NCBI RefSeq assembly: GCF_051014685.1
Contig: NW_027478532.1
Span: 558,001-622,000 of the forward strand
DNA length: 64,000 bases
Origin: Ptiloglossa arizonensis
Taxonomy: Eukaryota; Arthropoda; Insecta; Hymenoptera; Colletidae
Reading direction: 5' to 3'
The position numbers and the translations under genes were made by a program. How positions within the stretch are numbered: the stretch's first letter is position 1; every line of letters begins with the position of its first letter. The notes beneath the pieces were generated by a model, which saw nothing but the letters and a program-made list of their open reading frames with translations, was not told the origin of the DNA and searched no databases. Shown in pieces: positions 50,419 through 61,410 of the stretch.

Positions 50419-52861
50419 TCAATCCGTTCGCGAGATATGGCAGTTTGGAGATAAGAAACGCTTGAGAAACTCAAAATTTTCGCAGTTCTGGTGCTCGAAA
50501 CGTATAACTGGAACGGTGTAGGGGAAAACTACACATACCGTTGTAATCAGGCGAGTTTCTACTTTCAAATGCAACAGAAATTTTGCGGATTGGTCAATCC
50601 GTTCGCGAGATATGGCAGTTTGGACGTAAGAAACGCTTGAGAAACTCAAAATTTTCGCAGTTTTATGCTCGAAACGAATAACTAGAGAGGCCCAGGGGAA
50701 AAGTGCGCATACCGTTGTAATCGGGCGAGTTTCTACTTTCAAATGCAACAGAAATTTTGCGGATTGGTCAATCCGTTCGCGAGATATGGCCGTTTGGATG
50801 TAAGAAACCCTTTAGAAACTCAAAATTTTCGCAGCTTTATGCTCGAAACGAATAACTAGAACGGCCCAGGGGAAGAGTGCGCATACCGTTGTGATCGGGC
50901 GAGTTTCTACTTTCAAATGCAACAGAAATTTTGCGGATTGGTCAATCTGTTCGCGAGTTATGGCAGTTTGGATGTAAGAAACGCTTGAGAAACTCAAAAT
51001 TTTCGCAGTTCTGATGCTCGAAACGAATAACTAGAACGGCCCAGGAGAAGAGTGCGCATACCGTTGTGATCGGGCGAGTTTCTACTTTCAAATGCAACAG
51101 AAATTTTGCGGATTGGTCAATCCGTTCGCGAGATATGGCAGTTTGGAGGTAAGAAACGCTTGAGAAACTCAAAATTTTCGCAGTTCTGATGCTCGAAACG
51201 AATAGCTAGAACGGCCCAGGGGAAAAGTGCCCATACCGTTGTAATCGGGCGAGTTTCTACTTTCAAATGCAACAGAAATTTTGCGGATTGGTCAATCCGT
51301 TCGCGAGATATGGCAGGTTGGAGGTAAGAAACGCTTGAGAAACTCAAAATTTTCGCAGTTCTGATGCTCGAAACGAATAACTGGAATGGCCAAGGGGAAA
51401 ACTACACATACCGTTGTAATCGGGCGAGTTTCTACTTTCAGATGCAACAGAAATTTTGCGGATTGGTCAATCCGTTCGCGAGATATGGCAGGTTGGAGGT
51501 AAGAAACGCTTTAGAAACTCAAAATTTTCGCAGTTTTATGCTCGAAACGAATGACTAGAACGGCCTAGGGGAAAAGTGCGCATACCGTTGTAATCGGCCG
51601 AGTTTCTACTTTCAAATGCAACAGGAATTTTGCGGATTGGTCAATCCGTTCGCGAGATATGGCAGTTACGAGGTAAGAAACGCTTGAGAAACTCAAAATT
51701 TTCGCAGTTTTATGCTCGAAACGAATAACTAGAGCGGCCCAGGGGAAAAGTGCGCATACCGTTGTAATCGGGCGAGTTTCTACTTTCAAATGCAACAGAA
51801 ATTTTGCGGATTGGTCAATCCGTTCGCGAGATATGGCAGTTTGGATGTAAGAAACGCTTGAGAAACTCAAAATTTTCGCAGTTCTGATGCTCGAAGCGAA
51901 TAACTAGAACGGCCCAGGGGAAAAGTGCGCATACCGTTGTAATCGGGCGAGTTTCTACTTTCAAATGCAACAGGAATTTTGCGGATTGGTCAATCCGTTC
52001 GCGAGATATGGCAGTTTCGAGGTAAGAAACGCTTGAGAAACTCAAAATTTTCGCAGTTTTATGCTCGAAACGAATAACCAGAGCGGCCCAGGGGAAAAGT
52101 GCGCATACCGTTGTAATCGGGCGAGTTTCTACTTTCAAATGCAACAGAAATTTTGCGGAGTGGTCAATCCGTTCGCGAGATGTGGCAGTTTGGAGGTAAG
52201 AAACGCTTGAGAAACTCAAAATTTTCGCAGTTCTGATGCTCGAAACGAATGACTAGAACGGCCTAGGGGAAAAGTGTGCATACCGTTGTAATCGGGCGAG
52301 TTTCTACTTTCAGATGCAACACAAATTTTGCGGATTGATCAATCCGTTCGCGAGATATGGCAGTTTGGAGATAAGAAACGCTTTAGAAACTCAAAATTTT
52401 CGCAGTTTTATGCTCGAAACGAATAACTAGAACGGCCCAGGGGAAAAGTGCGCATACCGTTGTAATCGGGCGAGTTTCTACTTTCAAATGCAACAGGAAT
52501 TTTGCGGATTGGTCAATCCGTTCGCGAGATATGGCAGGTTGGAGGTAAGAAACGCTTTAGAAACTCAAAATTTTCGCAGTTTTATGCTCGAAACGAATAA
52601 CTAGAACGGCCCAGGGGAAAAGTGCGCATACCGTTGTAATCGGGCGAGTTTCTACTTTCAAATGCAACAGAAATTTTGCGGATTGGTCAATCCGTTCGCG
52701 AGATATGGCAGTTTGGAGGTAAGAAACGCTTGAGGAACTCAAAATTTTCGCAGTTCTGATGCTCGAAACGAATGACTAGAACGGCCTAGGGGAAAAGTGT
52801 GCATACCGTTGTAATGGGGCGAGTTTCTACTTTCAGATGCAACAGAAATTTTGCGGATTGG
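50419..52861. repeat. HOR domain unit 2: canonical 14-mer (2,443 bp)
   Basis: 7 x 175 + 7 x 174 = 2,443 bp. Ordered landmarks: GAAACGTATAACTGG class B monomer, GAGAGGCCC 174-mer, GCAGCTTTATG with TTGTGATCGGG, CTGTTCGCGAGTTATGG, GAATAGCTAG with GTGCCCATACC, TGGAATGGCC class B, CGGCCGAG with GTTACGAGG, GAGCGGCCC, GAAGCGAATAAC, ATAACCAGAGCGG with CGGAGTGG, class C with CACAAATT, GGCAGGTTGG, 174-bp A, and GAGGAACTC class C. A private change is AAGAAACCCTT at 50,809. Confidence 0.92.
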
Positions 52862-55129
52862 TCAATCCGTTCGCGAGATATGGCAGTTTGGAGATAAGAA
52901 ACGCTTGAGAAACTCAAAATTTTCGCAGTTCTGGTGCTCGAAACGTATAACTGGAACGGTGTAGGGGAAAACTACACATACCGTTGTAATCAGGCGAGTT
53001 TCTACTTTCAAATGCAACAGAAATTTTGCGGATTGGTCAATCCGTTCGCGAGATATGGCAGTTTGGACGTAAGAAACGCTTGAGAAACTCAAAATTTTCG
53101 CAGTTTTATGCTCGAAACGAATAACTAGAGAGGCCCAGGGGAAAAGTGCGCATACCGTTGTAATCGGGCGAGTTTCTACTTTCAAATGCAACCGAAATTT
53201 TGCGGATTGGTCAATCCGTTCGCGAGATATGGCCGTTTGGATGTAAGAAACGCTTTAGAAACTCAAAATTTTCGCAGCTTTATGCTCGAAACGAATAACT
53301 AGAACGGCCCAGGGGAAGAGTGCGCATACCGTTGTGATCGGGCGAGTTTCTACTTTCAAATGCAACAGAAATTTTGCGGATTGGTCAATCTGTTCGCGAG
53401 TTATGGCAGTTTGGATGTAAGAAACGCTTGAGAAACTCAAAATTTTCGCAGTTCTGATGCTCGAAACGAATAACTAGAACGGCCCAGGAGAAGAGTGCGC
53501 ATACCGTTGTGATCGGGCGAGTTTCTACTTTCAAATGCAACAGAAATTTTGCGGATTGGTCAATCCGTTCGCGAGATATGGCAGTTTGGAGGTAAGAAAC
53601 GCTTGAGAAACTCAAAATTTTCGCAGTTCTGATGCTCGAAACGAATAGCTAGAACGGCCCAGGGGAAAAGTGCCCATACCGTTGTAATCGGGCGAGTTTC
53701 TACTTTCAAATGCAACAGAAATTTTGCGGATTGGTCAATCCGTTCGCGAGATATGGCAGGTTGGAGGTAAGAAACGCTTGAGAAACTCAAAATTTTCGCA
53801 GTTCTGATGCTCGAAACGAATAACTGGAATGGCCAAGGGGAAAACTACACATACCGTTGTAATCGGGCGAGTTTCTACTTTCAGATGCAACAGAAATTTT
53901 GCGGATTGGTCAATCCGTTCGCGAGATATGGCAGGTTGGAGGTAAGAAACGCTTTAGAAACTCAAAATTTTCGCAGTTTTATGCTCGAAACGAATGACTA
54001 GAACGGCCTAGGGGAAAAGTGCGCATACCGTTGTAATCGGCCGAGTTTCTACTTTCAAATGCAACAGGAATTTTGCGGATTGGTCAATCCGTTCGCGAGA
54101 TATGGCAGTTACGAGGTAAGAAACGCTTGAGAAACTCAAAATTTTCGCAGTTTTATGCTCGAAACGAATAACTAGAGCGGCCCAGGGGAAAAGTGCGCAT
54201 ACCGTTGTAATCGGGCGAGTTTCTACTTTCAAATGCAACAGAAATTTTGCGGATTGGTCAATCCGTTCGCGAGATATGGCAGTTTGGATGTAAGAAACGC
54301 TTGAGAAACTCAAAATTTTCGCAGTTCTGATGCTCGAAGCGAATAACTAGAACGGCCCAGGGGAAAAGTGCGCATACCGTTGTAATCGGGCGAGTTTCTA
54401 CTTTCAAATGCAACAGGAATTTTGCGGATTGGTCAATCCGTTCGCGAGATATGGCAGTTTCGAGGTAAGAAACGCTTGAGAAACTCAAAATTTTCGCAGT
54501 TTTATGCTCGAAACGAATAACCAGAGCGGCCCAGGGGAAAAGTGTGCATACCGTTGTAATCGGGCGAGTTTCTACTTTCAAATGCAACAGAAATTTTGCG
54601 GAGTGGTCAATCCGTTCGCGAGATGTGGCAGTTTGGAGGTAAGAAACGCTTGAGAAACTCAAAATTTTCGCAGTTCTGATGCTCGAAACGAATGACTAGA
54701 ACGGCCTAGGGGAAAAGTGTGCATACCGTTGTAATCGGGCGAGTTTCTACTTTCAGATGCAACACAAATTTTGCGGATTGATCAATCCGTTCGCGAGATA
54801 TGGCAGTTTGGAGATAAGAAACGCTTTAGAAACTCAAAATTTTCGCAGTTTTATGCTCGAAACGAATAACTAGAACGGCCCAGGGGAAAAGTGCGCATAC
54901 CGTTGTAATCGGGCGAGTTTCTACTTTCAAATGCAACAGGAATTTTGCGGATTGGTCAATCCGTTCGCGAGATATGGCAGGTTGGAGGTAAGAAACGCTT
55001 TAGAAACTCAAAATTTTCGCAGTTTTATGCTCGAAACGAATAACTAGAACGGCCCAGGGGAAAAGTGCGCATACCGTTGTAATCGGGCGAGTTTCTACTT
55101 TCAAATGCAACAGAAATTTTGCGGATTGG
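52862..55129. repeat. HOR domain unit 3: 13-mer (2,268 bp), last class C monomer lost
   Basis: Same order as unit 2, but the GAGGAACTC class C monomer is missing. The join carries the left-type G at 55,162 (GGAGGT) and the right-type A at 55,178 (GAGAAACTC), so the exchange lies within 55,163-55,177. Private change: GTGTGCATACC at 54,543. It shares with unit 5 the substitution CAACCGAAATT (53,191 and 57,554), not seen in the other units. Confidence 0.92.
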
Positions 55130-55170
55130 TCAATCCGTTCGCGAGATATGGCAGTTTGGAGGTAAGAAAC
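54997..55170 (+). repeat. Reference 174-bp monomer
   Basis: This is a representative of the shorter monomer class. It differs from the 175-bp class by one base at the length-variable site, reading CAGTTTTATGCTCG in place of CAGTTCTGATGCTCG. Other 174-bp versions at the same site read GCTTTATG, TTCTATG, TTTAATG, TTCTGTG or TTTTTTG. This example starts with GCTTTAG, which places a TAA stop in the otherwise open minus-strand frame. The 14-mer HOR at the right of the window contains equal numbers of 174- and 175-bp monomers (7 x 175 + 7 x 174 = 2,443). Confidence 0.93.
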
Positions 55171-57223
55171 GCTTGAGAAACTCAAAATTTTCGCAGTTCT
55201 GGTGCTCGAAACGTATAACTGGAACGGTGTAGGGGAAAACTACACATACCGTTGTAATCAGGCGAGTTTCTACTTTCAAATGCAACAGAAATTTTGCGGA
55301 TTGGTCAATCCGTTCGCGAGATATGGCAGTTTGGACGTAAGAAACGCTTGAGAAACTCAAAATTTTCGCAGTTTTATGCTCGAAACGAATAACTAGAGAG
55401 GCCCAGGGGAAAAGTGCGCATACCGTTGTAATCGGGCGAGTTTCTACTTTCAAATGCAACAGAAATTTTGCGGATTGGTCAATCCGTTCGCGAGATATGG
55501 CCGTTTGGATGTAAGAAACGCTTTAGAAACTCAAAATTTTCGCAGCTTTATGCTCGAAACGAATAACTAGAACGGCCCAGGGGAAGAGTGCGCATACCGT
55601 TGTGATCGGGCGAGTTTCTACTTTCAAATGCAACAGAAATTTTGCGGATTGGTCAATCTGTTCGCGAGTTATGGCAGTTTGGATGTAAGAAACGCTTGAG
55701 AAACTCAAAATTTTCGCAGTTCTGATGCTCGAAACGAATAACTAGAACGGCCCAGGAGAAGAGTGCGCATACCGTTGTGATCGGGCGAGTTTCTACTTTC
55801 AAATGCAACAGAAATTTTGCGGATTGGTCAATCCGTTCGCGAGATATGGCAGTTTGGAGGTAAGAAACGCTTGAGAAACTCAAAATTTTCGCAGTTCTGA
55901 TGCTCGAAACGAATAGCTAGAACGGCCCAGGGGAAAAGTGCCCATACCGTTGTAATCGGGCGAGTTTCTACTTTCAAATGCAACAGAAATTTTGCGGATT
56001 GGTCAATCCGTTCGCGAGATATGGCAGGTTGGAGGTAAGAAACGCTTGAGAAACTCAAAATTTTCGCAGTTCTGATGCTCGAAACGAATAACTGGAATGG
56101 CCAAGGGGAAAACTACACATACCGTTGTAATCGGGCGAGTTTCTACTTTCAGATGCAACAGAAATTTTGCGGATTGGTCAATCCGTTCGCGAGATATGGC
56201 AGGTTGGAGGTAAGAAACGCTTTAGAAACTCAAAATTTTCGCAGTTTTATGCTCGAAACGAATGACTAGAACGGCCTAGGGGAAAAGTGCGCATACCGTT
56301 GTAATCGGCCGAGTTTCTACTTTCAAATGCAACAGGAATTTTGCGGATTGGTCAATCCGTTCGCGAGATATGGCAGTTACGAGGTAAGAAACGCTTGAGA
56401 AACTCAAAATTTTCGCAGTTTTATGCTCGAAACGAATAACTAGAGCGGCCCAGGGGAAAAGTGCGCATACCGTTGTAATCGGGCGAGTTTCTACTTTCAA
56501 ATGCAACAGAAATTTTGCGGATTGGTCAATCCGTTCGCGAGATATGGCAGTTTGGATGTAAGAAACGCTTGAGAAACTCAAAATTTTCGCAGTTCTGATG
56601 CTCGAAGCGAATAACTAGAACGGCCCAGGGGAAAAGTGCGCATACCGTTGTAATCGGGCGAGTTTCTACTTTCAAATGCAACACAAATTTTGCGGATTGA
56701 TCAATCCGTTCGCGAGATATGGCAGTTTGGAGATAAGAAACGCTTTAGAAACTCAAAATTTTCGCAGTTTTATGCTCGAAACGAATAACTAGAACGGCCC
56801 AGGGGAAAAGTGCGCATACCGTTGTAATCGGGCGAGTTTCTACTTTCAAATGCAACAGGAATTTTGCGGATTGGTCAATCCGTTCGCGAGATATGGCAGG
56901 TTGGAGGTAAGAAACGCTTTAGAAACTCAAAATTTTCGCAGTTTTATGCTCGAAACGAATAACTAGAACGGCCCAGGGGAAAAGTGCGCATACCGTTGTA
57001 ATCGGGCGAGTTTCTACTTTCAAATGCAACAGAAATTTTGCGGATTGGTCAATCCGTTCGCGAGATATGGCAGTTTGGAGGTAAGAAACGCTTGAGGAAC
57101 TCAAAATTTTCGCAGTTCTGATGCTCGAAACGAATGACTAGAACGGCCTAGGGGAAAAGTGTGCATACCGTTGTAATGGGGCGAGTTTCTACTTTCAGAT
57201 GCAACAGAAATTTTGCGGATTGG
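55130..57223. repeat. HOR domain unit 4: 12-mer (2,094 bp), two monomers lost
   Basis: This unit lacks two consecutive monomers, leaving a chimera whose left part is the GAAGCGAATAAC class A monomer and right part the CACAAATTTTGC class C monomer. The left-type A at 56,675 (TTCAAATG) and right-type C at 56,684 (AACACAAA) bound the exchange to 56,676-56,683, within eight identical bases. It retains the GAGGAACTC monomer missing from unit 3. Confidence 0.92.
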
Positions 57224-59666
57224 TCAATCCGTTCGCGAGATATGGCAGTTTGGAGATAAGAAACGCTTGAGAAACTCAAAATTTTCGCAGTTCTGGTGCT
57301 CGAAACGTATAACTGGAACGGTGTAGGGGAAAACTACACATACCGTTGTAATCAGGCGAGTTTCTACTTTCAAATGCAACAGAAATTTTGCGGATTGGTC
57401 AATCCGTTCGCGAGATATGGCAGTTTGGACGTAAGAAACGCTTGAGAAACTCAAAATTTTCGCAGTTTTATGCTCGAAACGAATAACTAGAGAGGCCCAG
57501 GGGAAAAGTGCGCATACCGTTGTAATCGGGCGAGTTTCTACTTTCAAATGCAACCGAAATTTTGCGGATTGGTCAATCCGTTCGCGAGATATGGCCGTTT
57601 GGATGTAAGAAACGCTTTAGAAACTCAAAATTTTCGCAGCTTTATGCTCGAAACGAATAACTAGAACGGCCCAGGGGAAGAGTGCGCATACCGTTGTGAT
57701 CGGGCGAGTTTCTACTTTCAAATGCAACAGAAATTTTGCGGATTGGTCAATCTGTTCGCGAGTTATGGCAGTTTGGATGTAAGAAACGCTTGAGAAACTC
57801 AAAATTTTCGCAGTTCTGATGCTCGAAACGAATAACTAGAACGGCCCAGGAGAAGAGTGCGCATACCGTTGTGATCGGGCGAGTTTCTACTTTCAAATGC
57901 AACAGAAATTTTGCGGATTGGTCAATCCGTTCGCGAGATATGGCAGTTTGGAGGTAAGAAACGCTTGAGAAACTCAAAATTTTCGCAGTTCTGATGCTCG
58001 AAACGAATAGCTAGAACGGCCCAGGGAAAAAGTGCCCATACCGTTGTAATCGGGCGAGTTTCTACTTTCAAATGCAACAGAAATTTTGCGGATTGGTCAA
58101 TCCGTTCGCGAGATATGGCAGGTTGGAGGTAAGAAACGCTTGAGAAACTCAAAATTTTCGCAGTTCTGATGCTCGAAACGAATAACTGGAATGGCCAAGG
58201 GGAAAACTACACATACCGTTGTAATCGGGCGAGTTTCTACTTTCAGATGCAACAGAAATTTTGCGGATTGGTCAATCCGTTCGCGAGATATGGCAGGTTG
58301 GAGGTAAGAAACGCTTTAGAAACTCAAAATTTTCGCAGTTTTATGCTCGAAACGAATGACTAGAACGGCCTAGGGGAAAAGTGCGCATACCGTTGTAATC
58401 GGCCGAGTTTCTACTTTCAAATGCAACAGGAATTTTGCGGATTGGTCAATCCGTTCGCGAGATATGGCAGTTACGAGGTAAGAAACGCTTGAGAAACTCA
58501 AAATTTTCGCAGTTTTATGCTCGAAACGAATAACTAGAGCGGCCCAGGGGAAAAGTGCGCATACCGTTGTAATCGGGCGAGTTTCTACTTTCAAATGCAA
58601 CAGAAATTTTGCGGATTGGTCAATCCGTTCGCGAGATATGGCAGTTTGGATGTAAGAAACGCTTGAGAAACTCAAAATTTTCGCAGTTCTGATGCTCGAA
58701 GCGAATAACTAGAACGGCCCAGGGGAAAAGTGCGCATACCGTTGTAATCGGGCGAGTTTCTACTTTCAAATGCAACAGGAATTTTGCGGATTGGTCAATC
58801 CGTTCGCGAGATATGGCAGTTTCGAGGTAAGAAACGCTTGAGAAACTCAAAATTTTCGCAGTTTTATGCTCGAAACGAATAACCAGAGCGGCCCAGGGGA
58901 AAAGTGCGCATACCGTTGTAATCGGGCGAGTTTCTACTTTCAAATGCAACAGAAATTTTGCGGAGTGGTCAATCCGTTCGCGAGATGTGGCAGTTTGGAG
59001 GTAAGAAACGCTTGAGAAACTCAAAATTTTCGCAGTTCTGATGCTCGAAACGAATGACTAGAACGGCCTAGGGGAAAAGTGTGCATACCGTTGTAATCGG
59101 GCGAGTTTCTACTTTCAGATGCAACACAAATTTTGCGGATTGATCAATCCGTTCGCGAGATATGGCAGTTTGGAGATAAGAAACGCTTTAGAAACTCAAA
59201 ATTTTCGCAGTTTTATGCTCGAAACGAATAACTAGAACGGCCCAGGGGAAAAGTGCGCATACCGTTGTAATCGGGCGAGTTTCTACTTTCAAATGCAACA
59301 GGAATTTTGCGGATTGGTCAATCCGTTCGCGAGATATGGCAGGTTGGAGGTAAGAAACGCTTTAGAAACTCAAAATTTTCGCAGTTTTATGCTCGAAACG
59401 AATAACTAGAACGGCCCAGGGGAAAAGTGCGCATACCGTTGTAATCGGGCGAGTTTCTACTTTCAAATGCAACAGAAATTTTGCGGATTGGTCAATCCGT
59501 TCGCGAGATATGGCAGTTTGGAGGTAAGAAACGCTTGAGGAACTCAAAATTTTCGCAGTTCTGATGCTCGAAACGAATGACTAGAACGGCCTAGGGGAAA
59601 AGTGTGCATACCGTTGTAATGGGGCGAGTTTCTACTTTCAGATGCAACAGAAATTTTGCGGATTGG
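57224..59666. repeat. HOR domain unit 5: canonical 14-mer (2,443 bp)
   Basis: Full-length, collinear with unit 2. By eye I found three differences from unit 2: 50,809 (C versus G), CAACCGAAATT at 57,554, and CCAGGGAAAAAG near 58,026. Reading was not an exhaustive alignment, but the divergence is clearly well below 1%. Sharing CAACCG with unit 3 suggests units 3 and 5 descend from one template, consistent with a larger two-unit exchange step of 4,362 bp (25 monomers). Confidence 0.92.
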
Positions 59667-61410
59667 TCAATCCGTTCGCGAGATATGGCAGTTTGGAGAT
59701 AAGAAACGCTTGAGAAACTCAAAATTTTCGCAGTTCTGGTGCTCGAAACGTATAACTGGAACGGTGTAGGGGAAAACTACACATACCGTTGTAATCAGGC
59801 GAGTTTCTACTTTCAAATGCAACAGAAATTTTGCGGATTGGTCAATCCGTTCGCGAGATATGGCAGTTTGGACGTAAGAAACGCTTGAGAAACTCAAAAT
59901 TTTCGCAGTTTTATGCTCGAAACGAATAACTAGAGAGGCCCAGGGGAAAAGTGCGCATACCGTTGTAATCGGGCGAGTTTCTACTTTCAAATGCAACAGA
60001 AATTTTGCGGATTGGTCAATCCGTTCGCGAGATATGGCCGTTTGGATGTAAGAAACGCTTTAGAAACTCAAAATTTTCGCAGCTTTATGCTCGAAACGAA
60101 TAACTAGAACGGCCCAGGGGAAGAGTGCGCATACCGTTGTAATCGGGCGAGTTTCTACTTTCAGATGCAACACAAATTTTGCGGATTGATCAATCCGTTC
60201 GCGAGATATGGCAGTTTGGAGATAAGAAACGCTTTAGAAACTCAAAATTTTCGCAGTTTTATGCTCGAAACGAATAACTAGAGCGGCCCAGGGGAAAAGT
60301 GCGCATACCGTTGTAATCGGGCGAGTTTCTACTTTCAAATGCAACAGAAATTTTGCGGATTGGTCAATCCGTTCGCGAGATATGGCAGTTTGGATGTAAG
60401 AAACGCTTGAGAAACTCAAAATTTTCGCAGTTCTGATGCTCGAAGCGAATAACTAGAACGGCCCAGGGGAAAAGTGCGCATACCGTTGTAATCGGGCGAG
60501 TTTCTACTTTCAAATGCAACAGGAATTTTGCGGATTGGTCAATCCGTTCGCGAGATATGGCAGTTTCGAGGTAAGAAACGCTTGAGAAACTCAAAATTTT
60601 CGCAGTTTTATGCTCGAAACGAATAACCAGAGCGGCCCAGGGGAAAAGTGCGCATACCGTTGTAATCGGGCGAGTTTCTACTTTCAAATGCAACAGAAAT
60701 TTTGCGGAGTGGTCAATCCGTTCGCGAGATGTGGCAGTTTGGAGGTAAGAAACGCTTGAGAAACTCAAAATTTTCGCAGTTCTGATGCTCGAAACGAATG
60801 ACTAGAACGGCCTAGGGGAAAAGTGTGCATACCGTTGTAATCGGGCGAGTTTCTACTTTCAGATGCAACACAAATTTTGCGGATTGATCAATCCGTTCGC
60901 GAGATATGGCAGTTTGGAGATAAGAAACGCTTTAGAAACTCAAAATTTTCGCAGTTTTATGCTCGAAACGAATAACTAGAACGGCCCAGGGGAAAAGTGC
61001 GCATACCGTTGTAATCGGGCGAGTTTCTACTTTCAAATGCAACAGGAATTTTGCGGATTGGTCAATCCGTTCGCGAGATATGGCAGGTTGGAGGTAAGAA
61101 ACGCTTTAGAAACTCAAAATTTTCGCAGTTTTATGCTCGAAACGAATAACTAGAACGGCCCAGGGGAAAAGTGCGCATACCGTTGTAATCGGGCGAGTTT
61201 CTACTTTCAAATGCAACAGAAATTTTGCGGATTGGTCAATCCGTTCGCGAGATATGGCAGTTTGGAGGTAAGAAACGCTTGAGGAACTCAAAATTTTCGC
61301 AGTTCTGATGCTCGAAACGAATGACTAGAACGGCCTAGGGGAAAAGTGTGCATACCGTTGTAATGGGGCGAGTTTCTACTTTCAGATGCAACAGAAATTT
61401 TGCGGATTGG
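59667..61410. repeat. HOR domain unit 6: 10-mer (1,744 bp) with a compound junction
   Basis: Four monomers are absent (699 bp) and the join is not a simple deletion. The left part is the GCAGCTTTATG/GAAGAGTGCGC monomer, the middle is class C sequence (TTCAGATGCAACACAAATT, TTGATCAATCC, GGAGATAAG, GCTTTAG), and the right part is the GAGCGGCCC monomer, normally preceded by a GTTACGAGG monomer. Exchange intervals are 60,129-60,140 and 60,236-60,282. The middle piece belongs to a different place in the HOR. Confidence 0.88.
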
